Shown one piece after another: positions 39,653 through 46,113 of a stretch of 46,113 nucleotides of DNA; position 1 is the first letter of the stretch, and each line of letters begins with the position of its first letter. The stretch covers positions 1 to 46,113 of the forward strand of contig CAZKJF010000013.1 in NCBI GenBank assembly GCA_964553025.1. The letters are read 5' to 3'. The DNA is from 2-01-FULL-49-17 sp964553025 (GTDB taxonomy: Bacteria; Patescibacteriota; Minisyncoccia; 2-02-FULL-40-12; GWA2-44-9). The notes beneath the pieces were generated by a model. That model ran no database searches, was not told the origin of the DNA, and was given only the letters and a program-made list of their open reading frames with translations. Position numbers and translations under genes: made by a program.

Positions 39653-41374
39653 ATGTCGCATAAAGTCCTCAAGTGGCTGATTGCTTTGGCTGTGGCGCTC
39701 GGCGTCGTGGCTGCGCTGCTGTTCTATTTCGGCAGTTCCTCTTTCAGCGAGAGCCGCGTGGTTCTCAAGATCGACGGCCCGACCCAGGCCTCCGTCGGCG
39801 ATGAAGTCGTGTATAAGATCAGCTACGAAAACACCACCAAGACGACCCTCCATGATCTTAATTTTACCTTCACGTATCCGGACGGCGCCGTGATCATGAA
39901 AGACGGCAGCGTCGTCAACAACCCGAGCCGAATCGAGACCGTGAAATCCGACACGCTGGGCGCCGGCGAATCACAGACCCAGGAATATCATGCGTTTCTG
40001 GTCGGAGACCGCGGCAACATTAAGACCGCCAAGGCGGTATTGAGCTTCAATGCCGGCAGCATCCGTTCTTCATTCGAAAAAGATGCTACTCTGTCCACGA
40101 CGATCACCTCCGTGCCTGTAACCATTACCGCCGTAGCGCCGCCCAATGCATCCCCAGACCAGTCCATTTCATATATCGTCGACTATCGCAATGATTCGGC
40201 TAATACCATTTCCGGTCTCCAGCTGGTTTTCACGTACCCCGACGGCTTTGTGCCCAAGCGATTCTCGCCCTCAACGTCATCCGGCCAGAATACCTGGCTC
40301 TTGAAAGATTTGGCGCCCGGCATGGGCGGCCGGATCACGGTTGACGGCACGCTCGCCGGCCGCGAAGGGGATTCCAAAACCCTGGCCGTAACTTTGAAGC
40401 GGGATGTCAACGGCACGCTCGTCGATTACGAAAAAACCACCGCCGGCACGGTAATTTCTTCGCCGCTGTTGAACGTATCCATTGTTGCCAACAACGCTGC
40501 CGACTATATTTCTCACGCCGGCGACACGCTCCAATACACCGTCAGCTATCAGAACAATTCCAACTACACCCTCTCCGGATTGGTCCTGTCGGCTCATCTC
40601 GAAGGGGACATGTATGACTTCAGCAGCGTCGATCCGCGTAGCGGATTCTTCGATTCCAACGGCCATACTCTTACCTGGAATTCAACGGTCATTCCCGATT
40701 TCAACGGTCTCCGGCCGCGCCAGGGCGGCTCGGTCGTGTTTACGATTAAGCTCAAGCCGGCGCTGTCGAGCACTGCTTCCAAGAATATCTTTGTCCACGC
40801 GACCGCCGCCCTGGCAACCGAGAACGTCCCGTCCGATGTCGACGGCGATTCCGTTTCGACTCAAGCCGACCTCATTACCAAAATCACTAGCCAGCCGACG
40901 TTCAGTCAAGCCGTCTACTACAGCGACGCCTCGTTTGGCTCCCACGGGCCGTATCCGCTCAAAGCCGGCACCGAAACTGTGCTGACCGTCCACTGGAAAA
41001 TTACCAATCCCGGCAATGACCTGGGTTCGGCCAAGCTCACGGCGACGTTGCCTCAAGGCGCAGTCTGGAAGAGCGTGACAAGCGTCCCCGCCGGCTTGCC
41101 CGAGCCGACGTTTAACAAAAATACGTCCCAGATTATTTGGACGCTCGGCACCATTCCTCAAAACGTCGGCATCAACTCCGTGCCGTACGAATTGGTTTTC
41201 CAGGTCGGCGTAACGCCCTCGACAACCCAGGTCGGCCAGCCCTTCGTCATTCTCCAATCGCCGTCGCTTTCCGGCGTCGACAATTTCACCAAGCAGACCA
41301 TCGTCGTGCCCGGCGGAAACCTGACCTCCAATGAGACCGCCGATCGGCCCAATCAAGGCGCGGTGACGCAATAA
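39653..41374 (+). CDS. Membrane-anchored surface protein with DUF11-like repeats
   Basis: 573 residues. One N-terminal transmembrane helix (about 8-27) then an extracytoplasmic stalk of about four Ig-like beta domains. The repeats start similarly: SVGDEVVYKISYENTTKTTL, SPDQSISYIVDYRNDSANTI, HAGDTLQYTVSYQNNSNYTL, and a fourth around TETVLTVHWKITNPGNDLGS. This is the pattern of DUF11/CARDB-like cell-surface domains that often act as spacers or adhesins. No sorting motif or Cys. It lies between recO and glyS in a long plus-strand run but has its own promoter. Confidence 0.8.
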   Translation: MSHKVLKWLIALAVALGVVAALLFYFGSSSFSESRVVLKIDGPTQASVGDEVVYKISYENTTKTTLHDLNFTFTYPDGAVIMKDGSVVNNPSRIETVKSDTLGAGESQTQEYHAFLVGDRGNIKTAKAVLSFNAGSIRSSFEKDATLSTTITSVPVTITAVAPPNASPDQSISYIVDYRNDSANTISGLQLVFTYPDGFVPKRFSPSTSSGQNTWLLKDLAPGMGGRITVDGTLAGREGDSKTLAVTLKRDVNGTLVDYEKTTAGTVISSPLLNVSIVANNAADYISHAGDTLQYTVSYQNNSNYTLSGLVLSAHLEGDMYDFSSVDPRSGFFDSNGHTLTWNSTVIPDFNGLRPRQGGSVVFTIKLKPALSSTASKNIFVHATAALATENVPSDVDGDSVSTQADLITKITSQPTFSQAVYYSDASFGSHGPYPLKAGTETVLTVHWKITNPGNDLGSAKLTATLPQGAVWKSVTSVPAGLPEPTFNKNTSQIIWTLGTIPQNVGINSVPYELVFQVGVTPSTTQVGQPFVILQSPSLSGVDNFTKQTIVVPGGNLTSNETADRPNQGAVTQ

Positions 41375-41375
41375 C

Positions 41376-42752
41376 ATGAGCGACGTTTCTCTGGAAAAAA
41401 TAGTTTCACTCTGTAAGCGCCGCGGCTTTGTATTTCCAAGCTCTGAAATATACGGCGGCTTTGCGGCTACCTACGATTTTGGTCCGCTTGGTTTTTTGTT
41501 AAAGAAAAATATTGAACTTGCCTGGCGCGCGTGGAATGTCGGCATGCGCGATGACATGGTTGAAATTGAGGGCGCTATTTTTATGCATCCCAAAGTGTGG
41601 GAAGCCAGCGGCCATGTCGGCGGCTTTGCGGATCTGCTTGTTGAAGACCTCAAAACCCACAAACGCTATCGGGCCGATCATCTGCTGGAAGAAGCTCACA
41701 TCGTTGAAAATGCCGGCTCCTTGAAGCCCGAGCAGATCGACGAACTGATTCAAAAACATAACCTGAAAAGTCCGGACGGCAATCCGCTTTCGGAAGCCAA
41801 GCGTTTCAATCTGCTGGTCAAAACTCATCTGGGTCCCGTAGAAGACGAGACCACGGTCGCGTATTTGAAAGGCGAGAGCTGCCAGAACATCTATGTCGAT
41901 TACAAAGCCGTGCTGGATTCGATGCACTTGAAATTGCCGTTCGGGATCGCCCAGATCGGCAAAGCCTTCCGCAACGAGATTACCGTCAAAAGTTTCTTGT
42001 TTCGCACCCGCGAATTCGAACAGATGGACGTTCAGTATTTCTGCAAGCCGGAAGACGCCGACAAATATTACGAAGAATGGAAACAGAATCGCTGGGATTT
42101 CTACACCGCATTTCTGGGCTTCGCTTCGGAAAATGTGCGCTGGCGACAGCACGATCCCGACGAGCGCGCATTCTATGCTAAAGACGCCTGGGACGTGGAA
42201 TTCAAATTCGGCGAGCTCGGGTTCAAAGAAATCGAAGGCGTTCACCACCGGGGCAGCTATGACTTGGATCAGCACAGCAAATTCTCCGGCCAAGATCTGT
42301 CCTATTTCGATCAAGAGACGGGCCGAAGATTTAATCCGTTCATCATCGAGTGTTCGGGCGGTTTCAACCGTTTGTTCTTGGCGGCGCTGTTCGAGTTCTA
42401 TCGGGAGGAAGAAGACCGCACCGTGCTTGCCTTGCCCGCCAAGCTCGCGCCCTATAAAGCGGCCGTATTTCCGCTCCTGCGTAACAAGCCGGAATTAGTA
42501 GCCAAAGCCGGGGAAGTTCATGCCGAGCTTAAGAAACATTTCAATGTCGCCTGGGACGACCGCGGCAATATCGGCAAACGCTATTATTCCCAGGATGAAA
42601 TCGGTACGCCCTTTGGTATTACCATTGATTTTCAAACGCTCGAAGATAACACAGTTACTATTCGTGACCGTGACACGGCTGAACAAAAACGCGTTGCGAT
42701 TACTGATCTTGTAAGTAATATCTATCAGGCAGTTTTTAATATTGACAGATGA
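41376..42752 (+). CDS. glyS: Glycyl-tRNA synthetase, alpha2 (eukaryote-like) type
   Basis: Class II synthetase of 458 residues: SLCKRRGFVFPSSEIYGGFA, ATYDFGPLGFLLKKNIE (motif 1 region), EASGHVGGFADLL, GIAQIGKAFRNEIT with RTREFEQMDVQYF (motif 2), FIIECSGGFNRLFLAALFEF (motif 3) and the anticodon-binding domain starting LAPYKAAVFPLLRN. This single-chain form replaces the alpha/beta enzyme of many bacteria. It follows the surface-protein gene by one base. The next promoter's -35 lies across its TGA stop. Confidence 0.96.
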   Translation: MSDVSLEKIVSLCKRRGFVFPSSEIYGGFAATYDFGPLGFLLKKNIELAWRAWNVGMRDDMVEIEGAIFMHPKVWEASGHVGGFADLLVEDLKTHKRYRADHLLEEAHIVENAGSLKPEQIDELIQKHNLKSPDGNPLSEAKRFNLLVKTHLGPVEDETTVAYLKGESCQNIYVDYKAVLDSMHLKLPFGIAQIGKAFRNEITVKSFLFRTREFEQMDVQYFCKPEDADKYYEEWKQNRWDFYTAFLGFASENVRWRQHDPDERAFYAKDAWDVEFKFGELGFKEIEGVHHRGSYDLDQHSKFSGQDLSYFDQETGRRFNPFIIECSGGFNRLFLAALFEFYREEEDRTVLALPAKLAPYKAAVFPLLRNKPELVAKAGEVHAELKKHFNVAWDDRGNIGKRYYSQDEIGTPFGITIDFQTLEDNTVTIRDRDTAEQKRVAITDLVSNIYQAVFNIDR

Positions 42753-42775
42753 GCTGTGTCATGCTATCCTATAAT
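42742..42775 (+). promoter_or_regulatory. Promoter of the two-peptide operon
   Basis: -35 TTGACA (42742-42747), 17-bp spacer, extended -10 TGCTATCCT (hexamer 42765-42770); a second possible -10 TATAAT follows at 42770-42775. Confidence 0.7.
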
Positions 42776-42786
42776 TAGGAGGACGT

Positions 42787-42894
42787 ATGACGTCTCAGCC
42801 AACCGAGTTGGAGAGTGGGTTCAAGGGTTCTGGTGACCCTCCTCCCACTTTTCCGACAGCGGAAAGTGGATCCACATCCAAGTCCAAGCAGTAA
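42787..42894 (+). CDS. Small peptide A (35 residues)
   Basis: An unrecognised hydrophilic peptide, MTSQPTELESGFKGSGDPPP, followed by TFPTAESGSTSKSKQ. It is supported by its signals more than by homology: TTGACA promoter, AGGAGG (42777-42782) four bases before the ATG, and a clear stop. No Cys, no signal peptide. It is the first of two short frames that end at a strong terminator. It could be a peptide precursor or a leader peptide; the function is unknown. Confidence 0.6.
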   Translation: MTSQPTELESGFKGSGDPPPTFPTAESGSTSKSKQ

Positions 42895-42921
42895 ATTCTA
42901 TATCGGGAGGAGGTGAAACAA

Positions 42922-43005
42922 ATGCCTGACAAAGACGTCGACCTCAGTACTGCCAAGGAGCAGGGAAACCTGCCTGGCGGCGACGAGAATGGCCAGTACC
43001 GATAG
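42922..43005 (+). CDS. Small peptide B (27 residues)
   Basis: Peptide MPDKDVDLSTAKEQGNLPGG, followed by DENGQYR. The ribosome binding site AGGAGGTG (42908-42915) is one of the best in the window, 6 bases before the ATG. Acidic, Gly-rich C-terminal half, no Cys. Located 27 bases after peptide A, 12 bases before a strong terminator, and upstream of an M16 peptidase gene. A double-Gly (LPGGDE) occurs at residues 17-22, as in some cleaved precursors, but that alone is weak evidence. Confidence 0.6.
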   Translation: MPDKDVDLSTAKEQGNLPGGDENGQYR

Positions 43006-43016
43006 GCCATGCTCGA

Positions 43017-43054
43017 AAGGGGTGACGGTCCTAGGACCGTCACCCCTTATTTGA
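43017..43054 (+). terminator. Terminator of the peptide operon
   Basis: 32-bp perfect palindrome with arms AAGGGGTGACGGTCCT and AGGACCGTCACCCCTT (43017-43048), followed by ATTTG. It also separates the peptides from the M16 promoter. Confidence 0.85.
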
Positions 43055-43060
43055 TATAAT
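43055..43060 (+). promoter_or_regulatory. -10 element of the M16 peptidase gene
   Basis: Extended -10 TGATATAAT (hexamer 43055-43060), 11 bases before the ATG at 43072. It starts just after the peptide-operon terminator. Confidence 0.6.
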
Positions 43061-43071
43061 TAAATTGTAAA

Positions 43072-44334
43072 ATGAATTTAACTCTCGGTAAATTTAAAGA
43101 GAGCCGATTAGATAACGGGCTAAGGATTTTTACATGCGAAGATAAATCTTTGCCCGCAACTCGAGTTGTGTTAGTCTCTAGGGCCGGGTCCCGATATGAA
43201 TCAAAGCAAGAACGTGGTTATGCCCATATTCTTGAACATATGCTTTTAAAAGGTACTCCTCGTTTTTCCGGCCCAGCATTACTGGCTCGTGAAGTGGATA
43301 AAAAGGGGGGTTACATGAATGCTTTTACAAACCAAGAATACATACGATTTGAGCTGGAGATGGCTTCGGGATATACAGAATTTATATTTGAACTTCTGGC
43401 CGACATAGTTTTTAATTCTTTGATCGATCTCAATATTCTGGAAAAAGAAAAAAAAGTTATTTTAGAAGAATTCAAAACAACTGAAGCAGATCCCACTCGC
43501 TCTTTAGCTAGATTTGGCCTTGAAAAGCTATTTGCGGGGCATCCATTATCTCAAAATGCTCTTGGCGAGGAGTCTTCTATTTTTCAAGCGACTCCCGATT
43601 CTCTTCGAAGCTATAAAGAAAAATATCTAATCCCGAACCGTAGTGCCGTTATTGTGGCTGGTGACATGTCTCACGATGCACTAGTGTCCTTAGTTGAAAA
43701 ACATTTTAGCAACTGGGTAGCTAACTTTTCAGACAAGGATACAAGTTATCCGATATATCATGCATCCCAAAAATTATTCTTTAAAGAAAGAGTTGGCAAT
43801 CAAACCTTTATCTCGTATAATTTTTATCTTGATGATATCTATAAAAATCAGAAAGAAGAAGCCGCGTTTAGATTATTGAGAAGTTTTCTGGGATATGGGC
43901 AATCATCTCTTTTGTACGAAGAACTACGAAATAAGTTATCCCTCATCTATGGCATTAGTGCAAGTGTACTTCTTTTCTCAGACGCAACTTTATTGAGTAT
44001 CGGAACCTCTACGTCAAATCCTCTATCTGTCATTGCTGAAATTGAGAAAGTGTTTCAATCTCTTTTAGCTAAGTTTAATCAGGAATCACTAGAAGAAACA
44101 AAAGCCCAAACCATCGGTTCTTTTCTTAGACATATGATTACCCCTAGCGACAAGTCTGATTTTATAAGAGCTGGTTTTATACTTCGTTCTAAGCTCTACA
44201 CCCCCGAAGATTATATATCAGAAATTAAATCAGTTTCTCTTGATGATGTTCTTGGTGTCATTAAAAAGTATCTTGATCCTGCGGGTGCTGTTGTTGTGGC
44301 TATTGGTCCGAAAGAGTTTACGCTGGGACAATAG
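43072..44334 (+). CDS. M16-family zinc metallopeptidase
   Basis: A 420-residue pitrilysin-type peptidase. The inverted zinc motif HILEH is at H52, E55, H56, and the third ligand E132 is in KVILEEFKTT. The second, inactive-like domain includes FLGYGQSSLLYEELRNKLSL and IYGISASV. No signal peptide. M16 enzymes digest peptides, and some (PqqF, and those in peptide natural-product clusters) trim ribosomal peptides, which is of interest because two small peptides are encoded just upstream. Codon use is clearly A/T-rich compared with glyS, consistent with lateral gain. Confidence 0.9.
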   Translation: MNLTLGKFKESRLDNGLRIFTCEDKSLPATRVVLVSRAGSRYESKQERGYAHILEHMLLKGTPRFSGPALLAREVDKKGGYMNAFTNQEYIRFELEMASGYTEFIFELLADIVFNSLIDLNILEKEKKVILEEFKTTEADPTRSLARFGLEKLFAGHPLSQNALGEESSIFQATPDSLRSYKEKYLIPNRSAVIVAGDMSHDALVSLVEKHFSNWVANFSDKDTSYPIYHASQKLFFKERVGNQTFISYNFYLDDIYKNQKEEAAFRLLRSFLGYGQSSLLYEELRNKLSLIYGISASVLLFSDATLLSIGTSTSNPLSVIAEIEKVFQSLLAKFNQESLEETKAQTIGSFLRHMITPSDKSDFIRAGFILRSKLYTPEDYISEIKSVSLDDVLGVIKKYLDPAGAVVVAIGPKEFTLGQ

Positions 44335-44390
44335 GTTTAAAATCCTAAACTGTTGATGAAATATTTGGGGAGTGGAGTATAATGGAAGGA

Positions 44391-44876
44391 ATGGATATTT
44401 GGAATCATCATATCTCGTTTGCAACCCGCAAAATGTTGCTGTGGTACGCGATTGTGCTAGCGGCGGGCGTCGTTGGGGTAGGGGCGTGGTACTACTTCGG
44501 CCGTGACCAGCTGTATTCGGACACGTTAACCGGCAAAGTTGTCAGCGTTTCAGACAATCAAGTCGTCATCCAGGGCGTGTTCAAGGATGCGCTGCCCGAT
44601 CAGAAGCAGCTTGTCGAGGTTACGTTCAAAGTAACCGACAAAACGACCTATACCCACCGCGCCATCGTTGCGGACAATACCCAGCCCGCCGGCCAGTTCT
44701 ATACCCCCAAGACTGAAGAAAGCGCCGGAAGCTTTTCGGATCTCAAACCGGGTGTGATGATCGATTCAGTCAAGGCCGACAATAATTTGAACGGCAAGAC
44801 CGAAGCCACCGCGCTCGATATTCACTATTCGATCATTGTGATTCCGACTCCCACGCCGCCTGCCCGACCGCAATAG
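44391..44876 (+). CDS. Membrane-anchored protein with OB-like (DUF5666-like) domain
   Basis: 161 residues from the ATG at 44391. An N-terminal transmembrane helix (about 15-37, MLLWYAIVLAAGVVGVGAWY) precedes a small beta domain (LTGKVVSVSDNQVVIQGVFK; EVTFKVTDKTTYTH; FSDLKPGVMIDSVKADNNL) resembling DUF5666-type domains, then a Pro-rich end PTPTPPARPQ. The frame opens 3 codons earlier, but the -10 TATAAT overlaps that ATG and leaves 7 bases (GGAAGGA) before 44391. Function unknown; probably extracytoplasmic. Confidence 0.75.
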   Translation: MDIWNHHISFATRKMLLWYAIVLAAGVVGVGAWYYFGRDQLYSDTLTGKVVSVSDNQVVIQGVFKDALPDQKQLVEVTFKVTDKTTYTHRAIVADNTQPAGQFYTPKTEESAGSFSDLKPGVMIDSVKADNNLNGKTEATALDIHYSIIVIPTPTPPARPQ

Positions 44877-44890
44877 TCATAAAACTGAAT

Positions 44891-45064
44891 ATGTTAAAAG
44901 AAATGGCAACCACTTTTGGTCAGCGAGTTCTTGATTTCTATGCTCATATTCAGGCTCCGGATACAGCACAATTCGATATTGACGTAATTAATCAGATTTT
45001 GTTAAGAAATCAACATGGTAATCATCTTTCTGTGAGACTATTAGAAGCATGGGAGGCCTCTTGA
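44891..45064 (+). CDS. Small unrecognised protein (57 residues)
   Basis: Short frame MLKEMATTFGQRVLDFYAHI, then QAPDTAQFDIDVINQILLRN and a helical end LSVRLLEAWEAS. Its composition looks protein-like and amphipathic. No Shine-Dalgarno; a second ATG lies at codon 5. It is followed 10 bases later by a hairpin. Support is moderate: a clear stop, reasonable codon use and position between a gene and a terminator. Confidence 0.45.
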   Translation: MLKEMATTFGQRVLDFYAHIQAPDTAQFDIDVINQILLRNQHGNHLSVRLLEAWEAS

Positions 45065-45074
45065 GCTACCTAAT

Positions 45075-45108
45075 TCCCACAGGACCAAAAAAGAATGGTC
45101 CTGTGGGA
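45075..45108. terminator. Hairpin between converging small genes
   Basis: 12-bp stem TCCCACAGGACC/GGTCCTGTGGGA with a ten-base loop, TTTTTT within the loop on the minus strand. It lies between the converging 44891 and 45285 genes and probably ends both, although no T-run follows the stem. Confidence 0.6.
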
Positions 45109-45126
45109 TGTGTGAGTTGACGCCGA

Positions 45127-45285
45127 TCAGTCGGTGTCGATGTTGGCATCTTCACAAGTGCTGTCACCACCAGTGGTGCCGCCACTTGTGCTTTTCGAGA
45201 GTCCATCCCCCGCACTTTCTTGGACACGAGGAATGGGTTCTGCGAAGTGGAAGAGTAGTGGTACTCGGTCTTCTTCTCGCTTCAT
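45127..45285 (-). CDS. Small acidic peptide (52 residues)
   Basis: Unrecognised peptide: MKREEDRVPLLFHFAEPIPR, then VQESAGDGLSKSTSGGTTGG, then DSTCEDANIDTD. The ATG at 45285 has AAGGAG five bases upstream (45296-45291) and a second AGGAGG further up. A TTGACA promoter about 80 bases upstream supports a real transcript. The Ser/Gly/Thr-rich C-terminal part (SKSTSGG) is reminiscent of peptide A (GSTSKSK). One Cys near the end. Could be a precursor or leader peptide; the frame also opens 12 codons earlier without its own ribosome binding site. Confidence 0.55.
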   Translation of the reverse strand: MKREEDRVPLLFHFAEPIPRVQESAGDGLSKSTSGGTTGGDSTCEDANIDTD

Positions 45286-45363
45286 GGAATCTCCTTGCCC
45301 TCCTAAGTCAAGATGCACCATGCATCCTTCCCGTCTTGCTTATTGTAGGAGAACTAAGTATTT

Positions 45364-45392
45364 TTTATATATATAATTAATTTATTTGTCAA
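45364..45392 (-). promoter_or_regulatory. Promoter of the 52-residue peptide
   Basis: -35 TTGACA (45392-45387), 17-bp spacer, -10 TATAAA (45369-45364) in a very A/T-rich stretch. The leader is about 70 bases. Confidence 0.6.
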
Positions 45393-45405
45393 GATTATTT
45401 ATTTT

Positions 45406-45856
45406 CTATTTTTGCTGTTTGCAAGGATTGCTTTGTATTGATAGAGCTCGCTCAGAAATAGTTTTTTTTCCAAAACTGTCATTGTCCGCAAATCGAATCG
45501 CTTGTTTGTAATATTTGATTGCTAAATTAGGTTTGTTCATTGCTCGATAAAGATTGCCATAATTTAGCATCATGATCGGATCTTTTGGGTTGTCTTTTTT
45601 GATCATTTCGAGTGATTTTTTTTGCATTCTTGAAATCAAGTTGGTGTTTGTATATTAGTGAAAGCTTTGAGAGGATTTGGTACCTATCTTGAGAGGGGAC
45701 ATTATATTTTCTTAAAAGTTCCAGACACATTTTTACAGAATCAGACCAGAGTTTTTTCTGACGATCTGGTTTTGGATTAAAAAGTGCCTGTTGATCGAGG
45801 CTCCATGCCTTTTCGAGTTTTTTTGAGTCAGAATTATCAGAAAGGAGTTTGAACAT
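45406..45856 (-). pseudogene. TPR-like protein gene with a frameshift at A8
   Basis: Two overlapping minus-strand frames give one protein of about 149 residues if one base is dropped. The first runs from MFKLLSDNSDSKKLEKAWSL to LIYKHQLDFKNAKK; the second continues SLEMIKKDNPKDPIMMLNYG and NLYRAMNKPNLAIKYYKQAI, a clear TPR helix pair. They join at a run of eight A on the minus strand (45623-45616); seven would restore the frame. It may be a sequencing or assembly error, a true mutation, or slippage on the A-run. Start at ATG 45856; a TTG further up overlaps the promoter. A/T-rich and unlike the housekeeping genes. Confidence 0.65.
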
Positions 45857-45882
45857 AGAGAAGATTTTGTTTAAACAATGAT

Positions 45883-45911
45883 ACAATAGTAGATAATTTT
45901 TTATTTGTCAA
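45883..45911 (-). promoter_or_regulatory. Promoter of the TPR-like gene
   Basis: -35 TTGACA (45911-45906), 17-bp spacer, -10 TATTGT (45888-45883). The ATG at 45856 is about 20 bases below the predicted transcript start. Confidence 0.6.
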
Positions 45912-45974
45912 TTTTTAGAATTATATCCCCAATAACCCTCAGAAACCCCCTCAAAAGGGGTACCTGCCCCATAT

Positions 45975-46003
45975 TTGACATTGTGGATAAATCAGAGTAT
46001 AAT
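45975..46003 (+). promoter_or_regulatory. Perfect-consensus sigma70 promoter
   Basis: TTGACA (45975-45980), exactly 17 bp, TATAAT (45998-46003). The leader of about 60 bases holds a small hairpin GGTAC-CGACA-GTACC and a GAGAGGAAG ribosome binding site before the ATG at 46071. It is the strongest promoter seen in the window. Confidence 0.8.
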
Positions 46004-46070
46004 AAGGTCAGACGGTATAGGATTGTCCTTTACCAACTTCTGGTACCGACAGTACCGAAAGAGAGGAAGT

Positions 46071-46113
46071 ATGACTCGCGTGAAGTTTTTTGTCATACTT
46101 CTCGCGGGTCTGG
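46071..46113 (+). CDS. Start of a secreted or membrane protein (cut at window end)
   Basis: Only 14 codons are visible: MTRVKFFVILLAGL, a basic residue pair followed by a hydrophobic run, as at the start of a signal peptide or membrane anchor. GAGGAAG lies just upstream, and a perfect-consensus promoter about 70 bases upstream implies high expression. The product cannot be named. Confidence 0.6.
   Translation, partial: MTRVKFFVILLAGL

Overview
The window looks like a chromosome segment of an uncultivated, small-genome bacterium, most likely of the Candidate Phyla Radiation (Patescibacteria, Parcubacteria-like). This rests on gene content: several VirB2/TrbC-like two-helix membrane proteins in a row, a four-domain S1 protein, a shortened ValRS, an alpha2-type GlyRS, tRNA-Ile(UAU), and many small membrane-anchored proteins. 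UGA is used as a normal stop (for example glyS and the ATGA overlaps at 13881 and 15182), so the code-25 lineages (Gracilibacteria, Absconditabacteria) are excluded. No database search could be run; all family names come from motifs I can read.

Layout. 1-1444 (minus): a cut tRNA, tRNA-Leu(GAG), rplS, an RluA-type synthase, tRNA-Val(UAC), tRNA-Ile(UAU). 1458-3272: ftsH. 3322-6328: two unrecognised GC-rich genes, each with a consensus sigma70 promoter, strong Shine-Dalgarno and hairpin terminators; the 23-bp hairpin core downstream of each is the same. 6351-13293: a beta-CASP-like metallo-beta-lactamase (MBL) fold nuclease, a Nudix protein, rpsA, another MBL-fold protein, a small membrane protein and gyrA. 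13333-20023: a methyltransferase and a solute-binding protein run by 4-bp overlaps into a pilin-like cluster with five VirB2/TrbC-like two-helix modules, one fused to a lytic transglycosylase and one to a Cys-rich ectodomain. 20095-21821: a membrane methyltransferase, tRNA-Leu(UAG), and a HIT-protein cassette bounded by 60-bp inverted repeats that start in the tRNA 3' end. 21817-29219 (minus, except tRNA-Glu): vanW-like, hsp20, prsW-like, valS, tsaD, rplT, rpmI, infC and an unknown gene. 29328-31632: a DinB-like protein, RluA, tmRNA, and smpB on the opposite strand. 31682-33810: an unknown gene, an HtrA-type protease and a 3-methyladenine glycosylase. 33818-42752: argS, ileS with an inserted histidine-phosphatase domain, recO, a surface protein and glyS. 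42742-46113: an AT-richer accessory stretch with a two-peptide operon, an M16 peptidase, further small proteins, a frameshifted TPR-like gene and the first codons of a secreted protein.

Two styles of gene start are visible. About eighteen starts, mostly of housekeeping genes, have a -10 hexamer 4-11 bases before the start codon, so their mRNAs should be leaderless or nearly so. The accessory genes mostly have TTGACA-type promoters, real leaders and AGGAGG-like ribosome binding sites. The strongest candidates for new biology are the IleRS-phosphatase composite, the VirB2-like/transglycosylase cluster, the two-peptide operon beside the M16 peptidase, and the tRNA-anchored inverted-repeat cassette.
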